The notes: a model not told the origin generated them from the letters alone. DNA of 64,000 nucleotides from Chloroflexota bacterium (GCA_003141955.1 PLOC01000033.1:1-64000), one strand, 5' to 3'; positions 1 to 9,043 are shown, counted from the first letter of the stretch. Numbers and translations are program-made.

Positions 1-17
1 TTCTTGCTACTGGCCAT
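1..17 (-). CDS. 5' end of a probable HigA-type antitoxin (ATG GCC AGT AGC AAG...), truncated by window edge
   Basis: ATG on the minus strand at 17 preceded by AAGGAGA, directly downstream of the HigB-like toxin; only 5 codons visible. Confidence 0.4.
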
Positions 18-29
18 GTTTCGTCTCCT

Positions 30-305
30 TCAATGGTAATCCACGATTTCGACATTGTAGGTATCACCGTCCCGCCACTCGAAGCAGATGCGGTACTGGT
101 CGTTGATCCGAATGCTGTGCTGTCCCTTGCGGCTTCCTTTGAGGGCCTCCAGACGAAACCCGGGCAGATTGAGGTCTCGCAGCGAGGTCGCCGCGTCCAG
201 CACTTCCAGCCGCAGGCGTGCAGACTTCTCGATGGACTGAAGCCTCCGGCTGAATATCCGCTCCAGGAGCCGTTGCGCGTCTCTGTCGCGGCAGGAACGA
301 ATCAT
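30..305 (-). CDS. higB: RelE/HigB-like type II toxin
   Basis: MIRSCRDRDAQRLLERIFSRRLQSIEKSARLRLEVLDAATSLRDLNLPGFRLEALKGSRKGQHSIRINDQYRICFEWRDGDTYNVEIVDYH matches the HigB/RelE pattern (LPGFRLEALKG, QYRICFEW, VEIVDYH); start shortened from the 404 ORF. Confidence 0.85.
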   Translation of the reverse strand: MIRSCRDRDAQRLLERIFSRRLQSIEKSARLRLEVLDAATSLRDLNLPGFRLEALKGSRKGQHSIRINDQYRICFEWRDGDTYNVEIVDYH

Positions 306-459
306 ACACCTATCATAATACGTGATCCGTACAAGACTGACAAGCTGCGTGCCGCGGGCGGCTTCCCGCAAACCACGCGGCCTCCCGCGGGCGGCTTCGC
401 CCAAGCCGCGCGGCCACCCGCGTCCGGCTCGCCGGGCGCCACGCTATCATGGAAGCACT

Positions 460-930
460 ATGGGAAAAGCTGCAAGTCCGATTCCACCTGGGTTTCACTC
501 GCTGACGCCGCATCTGGGGGTGCATGGCGCGGCGAACTATATCGACTTCCTGGCGCGCGCGTTCGGCGCTGTCGAGATCGGCCGCTCTCCGGGGCCGGGC
601 GGCAAGCTGATGCACGCCGCGGTCCGCATCGGCGATTCCATGCTGCTGCTCCACGACTACTTTCCGGAGATGGGTGGGCCGCCGCCCGCCACGGGGAACG
701 GGCCGCTGGTTCTGCACCTGTACGTGCCGGACGCGGACGCGACCTGGGCGCAGGCCATTGCGGCGGGATGCGAGGTGGTCTTCCCGATCGCGGACCAGTT
801 CTGGGGCTCTCGCTACGGGCAGGTGCGCGACCCGTTCGGCTTGGTCTGGGCCATTGCGACGCAAACCGAGGACCTGACGCCCGAAGAGTCGCAGGAACGG
901 CAGAAGAAGCTGTTTGGGGGCGCGGCGTAG
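460..930 (+). CDS. VOC (glyoxalase/PhnB-like) family protein
   Basis: PGFHSLTPHLGVHGAANYIDFLARAFGAVE... and RDPFGLVWAIATQTEDLTPEE motifs; ATG at 460. Confidence 0.85.
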   Translation: MGKAASPIPPGFHSLTPHLGVHGAANYIDFLARAFGAVEIGRSPGPGGKLMHAAVRIGDSMLLLHDYFPEMGGPPPATGNGPLVLHLYVPDADATWAQAIAAGCEVVFPIADQFWGSRYGQVRDPFGLVWAIATQTEDLTPEESQERQKKLFGGAA

Positions 931-975
931 GCGCTGGTTGTGTGCCCGCGCAGGGCTGCTGTACACTCAGAGCTT

Positions 976-3426
976 ATGCAATACGGGCACTTTGACGACC
1001 AGAACCGGGAGTACGCGATCACGCGGCCGGATACGCCGCTGCCGTGGATCAACTACCTGGGATGCCAGGCCTATTTCGGGATCATCTCGAATACGGCCGG
1101 CGGCTACTCCTTCTACCGCGATGCGCGGCTGCGGCGCATCACGCGCTACCGCTACAACAACGTCCCCTACGATTTTGGAGGCCGCTACATCTACCTGCGG
1201 GACGACGACTCGCGGGAGTTCTGGTCTCCGAGCTGGCAGCCCACGCGGCGGGATCTCGAGGACTACAGTTGCCGCCACGGGATGGGCTACAGCATCATCG
1301 GCTCGAAGTGCCAGGGGATCGAAGCGCACACGCGGTATTTCGTGCCGCTGGACGAGAACCTGGAAATCTGGCAGCTCACGGTCACCAATCACCGCGCGGC
1401 GCCGGCGGCGCTGTCGGTATTCTCCAGCATCGAGTTCTGCCTGTGGGACGCGCAGGACGACGGGACCAACTTCCAGCGCAACTTCAGCATCGGACAAGTG
1501 GAGATCGAGGACGGCACGATCTACCACAAGACCGAGTACCGGGAGCGCCGCGATCATTTCGCGTACTTCGGCTGCTCGGCGCCGCTGGCCGGGTTCGACA
1601 CGCAGCGGGACGCCTTCGTCGGCCCCTACCGCGGCTGGGATAACCCGGAGGCGGTGGAGCGCGGGACGTTGTCCAACTCGGAGGCGCACGGCTGGGCGCC
1701 GATCGGCGCGCACCACGTCAAGCTGGCGCTGGAGCCCGGCGAAACGCGGCAGATCGTTTTTGTTCTGGGCTATCACGAGAACCCGGTGGCGGAGAAATTC
1801 GATCCGCCGGGCTCCCAGATTATCAACAAGAAGACGGTGAAGCCGGTCATCGCGAAGTACCTGAATCAGGCCCACGCGGACGCCGCCTTCGAGGCCTTGC
1901 GCGCCTACTGGGACGGCCTGCTGGGCGTCTGCCAGGTGACGACGCCGGACCTGCATACGGACCGCATGGTCAACGTCTGGAACGCCTACCAGTGCATGGT
2001 GACGTTCAACCTGTCGAGGTCGGCGTCCCTGTTCGAGTCGGGCATCGGCCGTGGCATGGGCTTCCGCGACTCCAACCAGGATCTGCTCGGCTTCGTCCAC
2101 ATGATCCCGGAACGGGCCCGCGAGCGCATCCTCGACATCGCTGCCACGCAGCTGTCGACCGGCGGCGCCTATCACCAGTACCAGCCGCTGACGAAGCGCG
2201 GTAACAACGACGTCGGCGGAGGTTTCAACGACGACCCGGCCTGGCTCGTGCTGGGCGTAGCCGCCTACCTCAAGGAAACCGGCGACACATCGATCCTCGA
2301 CGTGCCCGTGGCCTTCGACAACGAGCCGGGCTCGGAGAGGCCGCTGTACGAGCATCTCCAGCGCTGCATCGGCTACACCCTCGATCGGCTTGGCCCGCAC
2401 GGGCTGCCGCTCATCGGTCGAGCCGACTGGAACGACTGCCTCAATCTCAACTGTTTCTCCGAGACGCCCGGCGAGTCGTTCCAGACGACCGAGAACAAGG
2501 CCGGAGGGGTGGCCGAGTCCGTCTTCATCGGCGGCCTCTTCGTGCTGGAGGCCGACGAGATGGCCGCCATCGCGGATCTGCGCAGCGATGCCGCCGAGGC
2601 GAAGCGCTGCAGGGATGTGTCGGCGACCATGACCGGCGTCGTCAAGACGGCCGGCTGGGACGGAGACTGGTTTCGGCGCGCCTTCGACTACTTCGGCAAC
2701 GTCGTGGGCTCGTCGCGCAACCAGGAAGGCCAGATCTTCATCGAGCCACAGGGCATCTGCATCGTGGCCGGCATCGGCCTCGACGACGGCAAGGCGGCCC
2801 GGGCGCTGGCGTCGGTCCGGGAACGCCTGGCCACGCCGCACGGCATCGTCCTGGCCAACCCTGCCTACACGTACTACCACCTGAACCTTGGCGAGATCTC
2901 CTCGTACCCGCAGGGTTACAAGGAGAACGCCGGCATCTTCTGCCACACCAACCCGTGGGTGATGATCGCCGAGGCGATGGCCGGCAACGGCGAGGGCGCC
3001 ATGGACTACTACATGCGGATCAACCCGTCGGCCCGGGAGGGGATCTCGGAGATCCACCGCTGCGAGCCCTATGTCTACGCCCAGATGATCGCGGGCAAGG
3101 ACGCCCCGACCCACGGCGAGGCCAAGAACTCCTGGCTGAGTGGCACCGCCGCGTGGAACTTCGTGGCCATCAGCCAGTGGATCCTCGGTGTCCGCGCCGA
3201 GCACCAGGGCCTGCGCATCGACCCGGTGCTGCCGGCCGATTGGGGAGACTTCGCGGTCACCCGCCGCTTCCGCGGTACGATCTACAGGATCGCCGTGCGC
3301 AAGCCGAAGGGCTCGACCGGTCGCGTTTTCCGGCTCGCCGTTGATGGGGAGGCGATCGCCGGGAACGTCGTCCCTCTGCCGGCGAGGCCCGGCCGGGTTG
3401 TCGAAGTCGAGGCATTTGTCGAGTGA
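976..3426 (+). CDS. GH94 family glycoside phosphorylase (cellobiose/chitobiose phosphorylase-like)
   Basis: Full-length GH94 pattern (REYAITRPDTPLPWINYLG, GMGFRDSNQD, PHGLPLIGRADWNDCLNL, KENAGIFCHTNPW, GLRIDPVLP). Confidence 0.9.
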   Translation: MQYGHFDDQNREYAITRPDTPLPWINYLGCQAYFGIISNTAGGYSFYRDARLRRITRYRYNNVPYDFGGRYIYLRDDDSREFWSPSWQPTRRDLEDYSCRHGMGYSIIGSKCQGIEAHTRYFVPLDENLEIWQLTVTNHRAAPAALSVFSSIEFCLWDAQDDGTNFQRNFSIGQVEIEDGTIYHKTEYRERRDHFAYFGCSAPLAGFDTQRDAFVGPYRGWDNPEAVERGTLSNSEAHGWAPIGAHHVKLALEPGETRQIVFVLGYHENPVAEKFDPPGSQIINKKTVKPVIAKYLNQAHADAAFEALRAYWDGLLGVCQVTTPDLHTDRMVNVWNAYQCMVTFNLSRSASLFESGIGRGMGFRDSNQDLLGFVHMIPERARERILDIAATQLSTGGAYHQYQPLTKRGNNDVGGGFNDDPAWLVLGVAAYLKETGDTSILDVPVAFDNEPGSERPLYEHLQRCIGYTLDRLGPHGLPLIGRADWNDCLNLNCFSETPGESFQTTENKAGGVAESVFIGGLFVLEADEMAAIADLRSDAAEAKRCRDVSATMTGVVKTAGWDGDWFRRAFDYFGNVVGSSRNQEGQIFIEPQGICIVAGIGLDDGKAARALASVRERLATPHGIVLANPAYTYYHLNLGEISSYPQGYKENAGIFCHTNPWVMIAEAMAGNGEGAMDYYMRINPSAREGISEIHRCEPYVYAQMIAGKDAPTHGEAKNSWLSGTAAWNFVAISQWILGVRAEHQGLRIDPVLPADWGDFAVTRRFRGTIYRIAVRKPKGSTGRVFRLAVDGEAIAGNVVPLPARPGRVVEVEAFVE

Positions 3427-5822
3427 TCCAGAACGCGGCCAGGATCGGGGCCAACGCGTACGGCTACTTCGACGCAGCAGCCCGCGAGTACGTCATCACC
3501 CGACCCGACACGCCCACGCCCTGGATCAACTACATCGGCGAAGGCCGCTACGGCGGCATCGTCTCCAACACCGGCGGTGGCTACTCGTTCGACCGCGACC
3601 CTCGTAACCGGCGCGTCACTCGCTACCGCTACAACGCCATCCCCGCCGATCAGCCGGGCCGCTACCTCTACTTGCGAGACCAGGAGACGGGCGACTACTG
3701 GAGCCCCACCTGGCAGCCGGTCCGGCGCGACCTGGAGAGCTACGAGTGCCGTCACGGGGCCGCCTATACGCGCATCTCGAGCGCCCGCAATGGGATCGCG
3801 GCCGAGATCACGTACTTCGTCCCGCCGAGTCCCGCCGACGAACCCGTCCCCTGCGAGCTGTGGGTGCTTCGCGTGCGCAACACCGGCGCCGTCCCGCGCC
3901 GCCTCCGCAGCTTCACCTACGCCGAGTTCAGCTTCTTCGACGCCAACCAGGACACGGTCAATCTCGACTGGGCCCAGCACATCGTCTTCAGCTCGTGCGA
4001 AGAGGGCATGATCCGCGTCCGCACGAAGTTCAACCCGCTCGTCTACTTCTTCGGCTCGAGCGCTGCACCGACCGGCTACACGTGCGACCGCGAGGACTTC
4101 GTCGGCCGCTGCCGCGACCTGTCCGGCCCGATCGTCGTTGAGACGGGCGAGCCATCCAACGCCCCGTCCCCACGCGGCAACAGCGTGGGGTCGCTGACTC
4201 ACGACATAGAGCTGGCACCGGGCGAGGAGCGCCGGCTCGTCTACGTCATGGGTGCCACTGAGCGACCCGCCGAGATCGCTCGCACCGTCGCGCGGTTCAG
4301 TGACGTGGCCGAGGTCGATGCCGCGTTCGCCGACCTGCGCGACGACTGGGACGGCTACCTCTCGCGTTTCACGGTCGAGACTCCGGACTCCGACACGAAC
4401 GCGATGCTCAACTTCTGGAACCAGGTCCAGTGCCGCACCACTCTGTTCTGGTCGCGCTTCGTCTCCGGTTACGAGACCGGCATGGGCCGCGGCATGGGCA
4501 CTCGGGACAGCGCCCAGGACACCCTCGGCACGATGCACACGGTCCCTGACCACGCCCGCCGGATGCTGACCCGGATCTGGGAGGTTCAGTTCGGCGACGG
4601 CCACACCTGGCACCAGTTCTACCCGCTCACGGGCCAGGGTGGACCGGGGCTGGCCGCCGAGTTCCCTGACTGGCCGCAATGGTTCTCAGACGATCACCTG
4701 TGGCTGATCATCGCCGTCTGCGCCTACGTCCGGGAGACGGGCGATTTCGCTTACCTCGACCAGCGCGTCCCCTATGCCGACGGCGGCGACGATTGCGTCT
4801 GGGCGCACATGCTGGCGGCGGTCGAATTCACGCTCTCCCATCGCGGCCCCCACGGCCTGCCGCGCTCGGGCTTCTCCGACTGGAACGACACGCTCAACGT
4901 CGATCACGGATCGGGCAAGGCGGAGAGCGTCTGGACCGGCATGCAGTTCTGCCGGGCGATGCTCGATCTTGTCGACCTGGGCAGCCACTCCGGCCGCGGC
5001 AAGGAAGCCGGGCGGTTCGAGGAGCTGCGCGCCGAAATGGCCGCGGTCATCAACGGCTGCGCCTGGGATGGAGCGTGGTACGCGCGCTCGTTCGATGACG
5101 GCGGCCTCCCGATCGGCGTCTCGGGCGCTGCTCACCATGCCATCGACCTGATCCCGCAGAGCTGGGCGGTGATGGGCGAGGTCGCGCCGCAGGCCCGAGC
5201 CGAGCAGGCGATGCGCTCGGCCGACGAGCAGCTCAACACCAAGTTCGGGCTGGTGCTGCTGCGGCCGCCCTACGACGGCGCCGACCCGCGCGTCTGCGGC
5301 ACCGCGACGTTCCTGCCGGGGGCCAAGGAGAACGGCGGCATCTTCTGCCACTCCAACCCCTGGTCGGTCGTGGCTGCCGCGATGCTCGGTTGGGGCGAGG
5401 AGGCCTACCGCTACTACCGCCAGATCCTGCCGCTGGCCCGGACCGACTCCGACGTCTACAAGGTCGAGCCGTACGTCTACCCCCAGAACATCTGCGGGCC
5501 GGCCCATCCGTCTTTCGGGATGGCCCGCAACGCGTGGCTCACCGGGGCCGCGGCCTGGGCATTCGTCGCCGCCACCCAATGGATCCTCGGCATCCGGCCC
5601 ACCTTTGAGGGCCTGCGAGTGGCCCCCGTCCTGCCGGCGGCCTGGCCCGGTTTCAAGGCCCATCGCGAGTTCCGCGGCACCGCATACGAGATCTCGGTGC
5701 GCCGCGAGGGGTTGGGAAACGCCGTCGCGCTGGTCGTGAACGGCGCCCCGATCGCCGGCGACGTGATCCCGCTGCCGGCGCCCGGGACGGCGTCGGTGGA
5801 GGTCGACGTTGTCCTGAGCTGA
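3423..5822 (+). CDS. GH94 family glycoside phosphorylase, tandem paralogue
   Basis: REYVITRPDTPTPWINYIG, GMGTRDSAQD, PHGLPRSGFSDWNDTLNVD, KENGGIFCHSNPW; GTG start overlaps the upstream TGA (GTGA). Confidence 0.9.
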   Translation: MIQNAARIGANAYGYFDAAAREYVITRPDTPTPWINYIGEGRYGGIVSNTGGGYSFDRDPRNRRVTRYRYNAIPADQPGRYLYLRDQETGDYWSPTWQPVRRDLESYECRHGAAYTRISSARNGIAAEITYFVPPSPADEPVPCELWVLRVRNTGAVPRRLRSFTYAEFSFFDANQDTVNLDWAQHIVFSSCEEGMIRVRTKFNPLVYFFGSSAAPTGYTCDREDFVGRCRDLSGPIVVETGEPSNAPSPRGNSVGSLTHDIELAPGEERRLVYVMGATERPAEIARTVARFSDVAEVDAAFADLRDDWDGYLSRFTVETPDSDTNAMLNFWNQVQCRTTLFWSRFVSGYETGMGRGMGTRDSAQDTLGTMHTVPDHARRMLTRIWEVQFGDGHTWHQFYPLTGQGGPGLAAEFPDWPQWFSDDHLWLIIAVCAYVRETGDFAYLDQRVPYADGGDDCVWAHMLAAVEFTLSHRGPHGLPRSGFSDWNDTLNVDHGSGKAESVWTGMQFCRAMLDLVDLGSHSGRGKEAGRFEELRAEMAAVINGCAWDGAWYARSFDDGGLPIGVSGAAHHAIDLIPQSWAVMGEVAPQARAEQAMRSADEQLNTKFGLVLLRPPYDGADPRVCGTATFLPGAKENGGIFCHSNPWSVVAAAMLGWGEEAYRYYRQILPLARTDSDVYKVEPYVYPQNICGPAHPSFGMARNAWLTGAAAWAFVAATQWILGIRPTFEGLRVAPVLPAAWPGFKAHREFRGTAYEISVRREGLGNAVALVVNGAPIAGDVIPLPAPGTASVEVDVVLS

Positions 5823-6040
5823 GAGGCCGGCGGCGCGCCCCCCGAGGCCGGTCCCCGCGAGCGCGCCTCGGCTCAAGGTTGGCCGAGCAGCGTCCGGTCC
5901 AGGCGCGCTCCCGCTGGCCCGGACCGCGGGCCGCCGATTGCCATCGCGGCCGCGCAAGCGCATGCTTGGAGCCTGTCCGACCCCCCGTGCCGATGCCTCG
6001 GTCCCCGAGACTGCGTCAGGCCGGCAGTGGCAAGGATTTC

Positions 6041-6205
6041 ATGCCTCCCCTGATCCTGTTCTTGTTCGCCCTGGCCGGAGCAGTCTTGCTCCAGGCGTTC
6101 ATTCGGATGCTCCTTGCGCCTGGCCGGAGCAGGGTCACCGTGATGGGGCGCTCGGCGGGCCAACACCCAGTTGATCATGGCGATGGGACGGGAGAGTCTC
6201 GATGA
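6041..6205 (+). CDS. small hypothetical protein with hydrophobic N-terminus
   Basis: MPPLILFLFALAGAVLLQAFIRMLLA...; stop overlaps the next ATG (ATGA at 6202). Confidence 0.3.
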   Translation: MPPLILFLFALAGAVLLQAFIRMLLAPGRSRVTVMGRSAGQHPVDHGDGTGESR

Positions 6206-6621
6206 CGACTCAACGAACCACCGGCGTCTGGATCTCGGCGACTTCGGCCACGGTCCTGCGCTGGGGCCCCGAGGGGGTCACTGTCCGCGAACGGTTCGAT
6301 TCCATGGTCCCGGGCCGGCACCGCTCCACCGGCCGTCCGCCGACCGAAGACCGCCCATCTGCCGAAGGTCACCGCGACGAGCACATGCGGGCGTTCTTTG
6401 CTCGAGTGAGCGGTACGGTGCCGTTCGACGACGACCTTCTGCTCGTGGGCGACGGCGAGGTCGTCGAGCATTTCGCGCACCAGATCAGAGTTCGCGATCA
6501 AAGCCGCGACGTGGATCGACGCATCGAGGTGGACAAGAGCGGCCCGATGACCGAACCGCAGTTGCTGGCCCGAATTCGCGCGTTCGCCGGCTCATCTGCC
6601 AGACGCACACTGCCGACCTGA
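6202..6621 (+). CDS. hypothetical protein, possibly eRF1-domain-1/baeRF-like
   Basis: GVWISATSATVLRW...DDDLLLVGDGEVVEHFAHQI...DKSGPMTEPQLLARIRAF resembles the GVWIDxxxAxIV...GPGEAK...DKMTxxQLxAxVR layout. Confidence 0.5.
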   Translation: MTTQRTTGVWISATSATVLRWGPEGVTVRERFDSMVPGRHRSTGRPPTEDRPSAEGHRDEHMRAFFARVSGTVPFDDDLLLVGDGEVVEHFAHQIRVRDQSRDVDRRIEVDKSGPMTEPQLLARIRAFAGSSARRTLPT

Positions 6622-6638
6622 GCGAGGAGGACTATCCG

Positions 6639-6857
6639 ATGGCGAGATCCACGACCGTCGGCAACTACCGATCGGCCGCCAACGACGAGCGGGTGAACGA
6701 GGCGTTCCACACGGTGCTGCGCGAGGCCGCCGCCGAGCGCGAGGGGCGGGCGCGTATTCAGGCGGTTGGAGACGCGGTCGCGGACAGGCAGGAGTCGGCC
6801 GATCTCCTCGCCCTTGCCCGAGGCGAGCGTTCTGAGCGGCGGCCCGCCGCGCGCTGA
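6639..6857 (+). CDS. small hypothetical protein
   Basis: 72 aa ORF (MARSTTVGNYRSAANDERVNEAFHTVLREAAAERE...), RBS-like AGCGAGGAGG upstream. Confidence 0.45.
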   Translation: MARSTTVGNYRSAANDERVNEAFHTVLREAAAEREGRARIQAVGDAVADRQESADLLALARGERSERRPAAR

Positions 6858-6935
6858 GTCTCCGTCGATCGGCGCTCACCACGAGACTGCGCGGCGCGGC
6901 GTTGGGCGTGCTGCACCCGAGCCGGGAAAAGAGCA

Positions 6936-6967
6936 AGCGGCCCGGCGAGGGGGGTAGCCGGGCCGCT
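6936..6967. terminator. perfect 11-bp-stem hairpin AGCGGCCCGGC/GCCGGGCCGCT
   Basis: Exact inverted repeat read directly; sits between convergent genes. Confidence 0.6.
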
Positions 6968-6975
6968 CGATCTGG

Positions 6976-7003
6976 CGAAGACGCCCCGTCACTGGCGTCT
7001 TCG
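6976..7003. terminator. perfect 10-bp-stem hairpin CGAAGACGCC/GGCGTCTTCG
   Basis: Exact inverted repeat with 8-nt loop. Confidence 0.5.
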
Positions 7004-7014
7004 AGGTAATGTGC

Positions 7015-7209
7015 TTAGTGAGCTTCCACAAAGAGACTCGCGCCCGAGGCTGAACCGGTCCTGAATTGCGCTCCTGCCCGTCCGGGTGGCCGCGACGAGT
7101 CCACGGAGGCGGCATTCGAGGACCGGGCCTCATCGAACGAGATGACGTGCTTGTGGACATTGGCTGCTTCCTTCTCGTCATCCCAGTCGAACTCGCGCAC
7201 GCACCGCAT
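7015..7209 (-). pseudogene. degenerate BrnT-like toxin remnant
   Basis: FDWDDEKEAANVHKHVISFDEAR is a BrnT N-terminal signature; the rest lacks the normal BrnT core; no BrnA seen downstream. Confidence 0.55.
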
Positions 7210-7375
7210 CTTGTGATGCGACGCTCACCCGCGGCTTACCTGGAGTCGCCAGCAATTCGGCTGTGCGGGCCGGCTCGAACGTTCGAGGACTCCCGAGAGC
7301 GCGTCGGGCGGCGAGCCCTCGAGCCGTCGCCCGCCGACGACTCCCTCGGCCCTTCCTCCGTGCTAACCTACGGCC

Positions 7376-7486
7376 AACCTTTGGCCGGTCCTGTGAGGCC
7401 GGCGGACCGGTCCGGAGAGGCCGGGAAGGAGGTCCATGGTCGCCTGCGACGAGAACCACCGAGCCAGTTCGGCCGGTGGCCTTTTT
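7376..7486 (+). promoter_or_regulatory. PyrR-type pyrimidine attenuator leader of carA
   Basis: Two GGTC-CNGNGA-GGCC hairpins (7387-7400 CTGTGA; 7409-7422 CGGAGA) and terminator CCACCG-A-GCC-AGTTC-GGC-CGGTGG-CC-TTTTT (7456-7486). Confidence 0.8.
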
Positions 7487-7582
7487 GTCGGTGCGGCCCG
7501 CCGGTCCGGGGCCTCCGGTCGCGTCGCCGTCGGCCGGGGCGCCGCCAACCATTTCGATGCCGGGCGTCGAGGTGCCGCGTGA
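7436..7582 (+). CDS. candidate carA leader peptide (48 aa) overlapping the attenuator terminator
   Basis: AAGGAGG-TCC-ATG; MVACDENHRASSAGGLFVGAARR...; TGA overlaps carA GTG start; first 18 codons conserved at the carB leader. Confidence 0.5.
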   Translation: MVACDENHRASSAGGLFVGAARRSGASGRVAVGRGAANHFDAGRRGAA

Positions 7583-8838
7583 CCGAGTCGCGGCGCCCCC
7601 GCAGGCAACCGCCACTCCCGCGCCCCAGCGCCGTCGTCGATCCGAGGATCGGCGACTTCGGCCCGGCGCTCCTTGCCCTGGAGGACGGTCGTGTCTTCCC
7701 CGGCATCGCCTTCGGCTCGCAGCACTCCGGTCAGGGCGACCTCGTCGTGAACACCAGCCAGACCGGCTACCAGGAGATCGCCACCGACCCCAGCTATGCT
7801 GGCCAGCTGGTCGTCATGACCTACCCGCTCATCGGCAACTACGGCCGCGTCCGCTACGACGACCAGTCCGAGCGGCCCTGGCTGCGTGGCCTGATCGTGG
7901 CCAACGCCACCGCGGCCGTGCTCGACGACGCCCGCCAGCTGGCCACGATGCTGCGCGAGGCCGGCATCCCGGCGATCGCCGGCGTCGACACCCGAGCCCT
8001 GGCCCGACACCTCCGATCGAGCGGCAGCCTGCGCGCCATCGTGACCGCGCCGGGCCAGACCGATCCGCAGGAGGCGCGCGAGCTCGCCCGCAGAGTCCCT
8101 CGCTGGGAAGACCAGGACTTCGTGGCCGAGGTCTCGCCCGTGGCCGCGCGCGACGAAGGCGACCCCTCCGAGGGCGGCCCGCTCGTCGCGATCCTGGACT
8201 TCGGGCTCAAGACGAACATCGTGCGCAGCCTTCGCCGGCGGGGTGCGCGGGTGCGGATCCTCCCTCACACCGCTACCTCGGCGGAGGCGCTTGCCCCGGA
8301 CGTGGACGGCGTCGTCTTCTCGCCGGGACCCGGCGACCCGGCCCGCCTGGACGGCCCGGTGGCCCTAGCCGCCGCCGCGATCCGGGATGGGCGGCCGCTT
8401 CTCGGAATCTGCCTGGGCCACCAGATAATCGGCCGGGCCGCCGGCGCCGGCACAAGACGCCTGCCCTTCGGCCACCACGCCGCGAACCACCCGGTGAAAG
8501 ACCTCGAGACGGGGCTGGTCCAGGTCACGGCGCAGAACCACGAGGTCACGGTGATCGGCGAGACGCTGCCGGAGGCCAGCGGCTTCGTGGTCAGCCAGAT
8601 TGACCTGAACGACGGGTCGGTGGAGGGGCTGCGGCATCGCACGCTGCCGATCGAGACGGTCCAGTACCACCCCGAGGGTGGCCCCGGGCCCCTTGACGCG
8701 CTGGCGGTCTTCGACCGGTTCGTCGCCGCTGCCCGCGCCCGCCACGGCGGCACGGCGCCCGAAGCCACGGTCGGCAGGGTTGAGCCGGTCCACCTCGACA
8801 CGGCCGAGCTGGCGAGGCGACTGCACGGTATGGGGTGA
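7579..8838 (+). CDS. carA: carbamoyl-phosphate synthase small subunit
   Basis: ALLALEDGRVFPGIAFG, VVNTSQTGYQEIATDPSYAGQ, LLGICLGHQIIGRAAGA, HHAANHPVKD, QYHPEGGPGP; start uncertain (GTG 7579 chosen). Confidence 0.95.
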   Translation: MTESRRPRRQPPLPRPSAVVDPRIGDFGPALLALEDGRVFPGIAFGSQHSGQGDLVVNTSQTGYQEIATDPSYAGQLVVMTYPLIGNYGRVRYDDQSERPWLRGLIVANATAAVLDDARQLATMLREAGIPAIAGVDTRALARHLRSSGSLRAIVTAPGQTDPQEARELARRVPRWEDQDFVAEVSPVAARDEGDPSEGGPLVAILDFGLKTNIVRSLRRRGARVRILPHTATSAEALAPDVDGVVFSPGPGDPARLDGPVALAAAAIRDGRPLLGICLGHQIIGRAAGAGTRRLPFGHHAANHPVKDLETGLVQVTAQNHEVTVIGETLPEASGFVVSQIDLNDGSVEGLRHRTLPIETVQYHPEGGPGPLDALAVFDRFVAAARARHGGTAPEATVGRVEPVHLDTAELARRLHGMG

Positions 8839-9008
8839 CCGAGTCCGGAGAGCGCGTGGGAGACGGAGACGGCCTTCGGCGAACGGACTGGCCTTCGGCG
8901 AATGGACGGCCGGCCGCCGTTGGACGTCATTGACCACCCAAAAACAGTCTGGTGGGTACGCTCACTTCGATTGGGCGCCAGGCGGCCGCTCGCCCCTAGA
9001 TCGCTGGC

Positions 9009-9037
9009 TTGACGGGCCAGGAGCAGCTGGCCAGAAT
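9009..9037 (+). promoter_or_regulatory. promoter TTGACG-N17-CAGAAT with embedded palindrome GGCCAG-N6-CTGGCC
   Basis: Hexamers 9009-9014 and 9032-9037; inverted repeat 9015-9032 just upstream of the Phd start. Confidence 0.5.
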
Positions 9038-9043
9038 AGCCAT

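Noticed and set aside
967-3204. 745-aa minus-strand ORF antisense to the first GH94 gene
   Set aside because: No recognizable motifs; antisense to a well-supported enzyme gene
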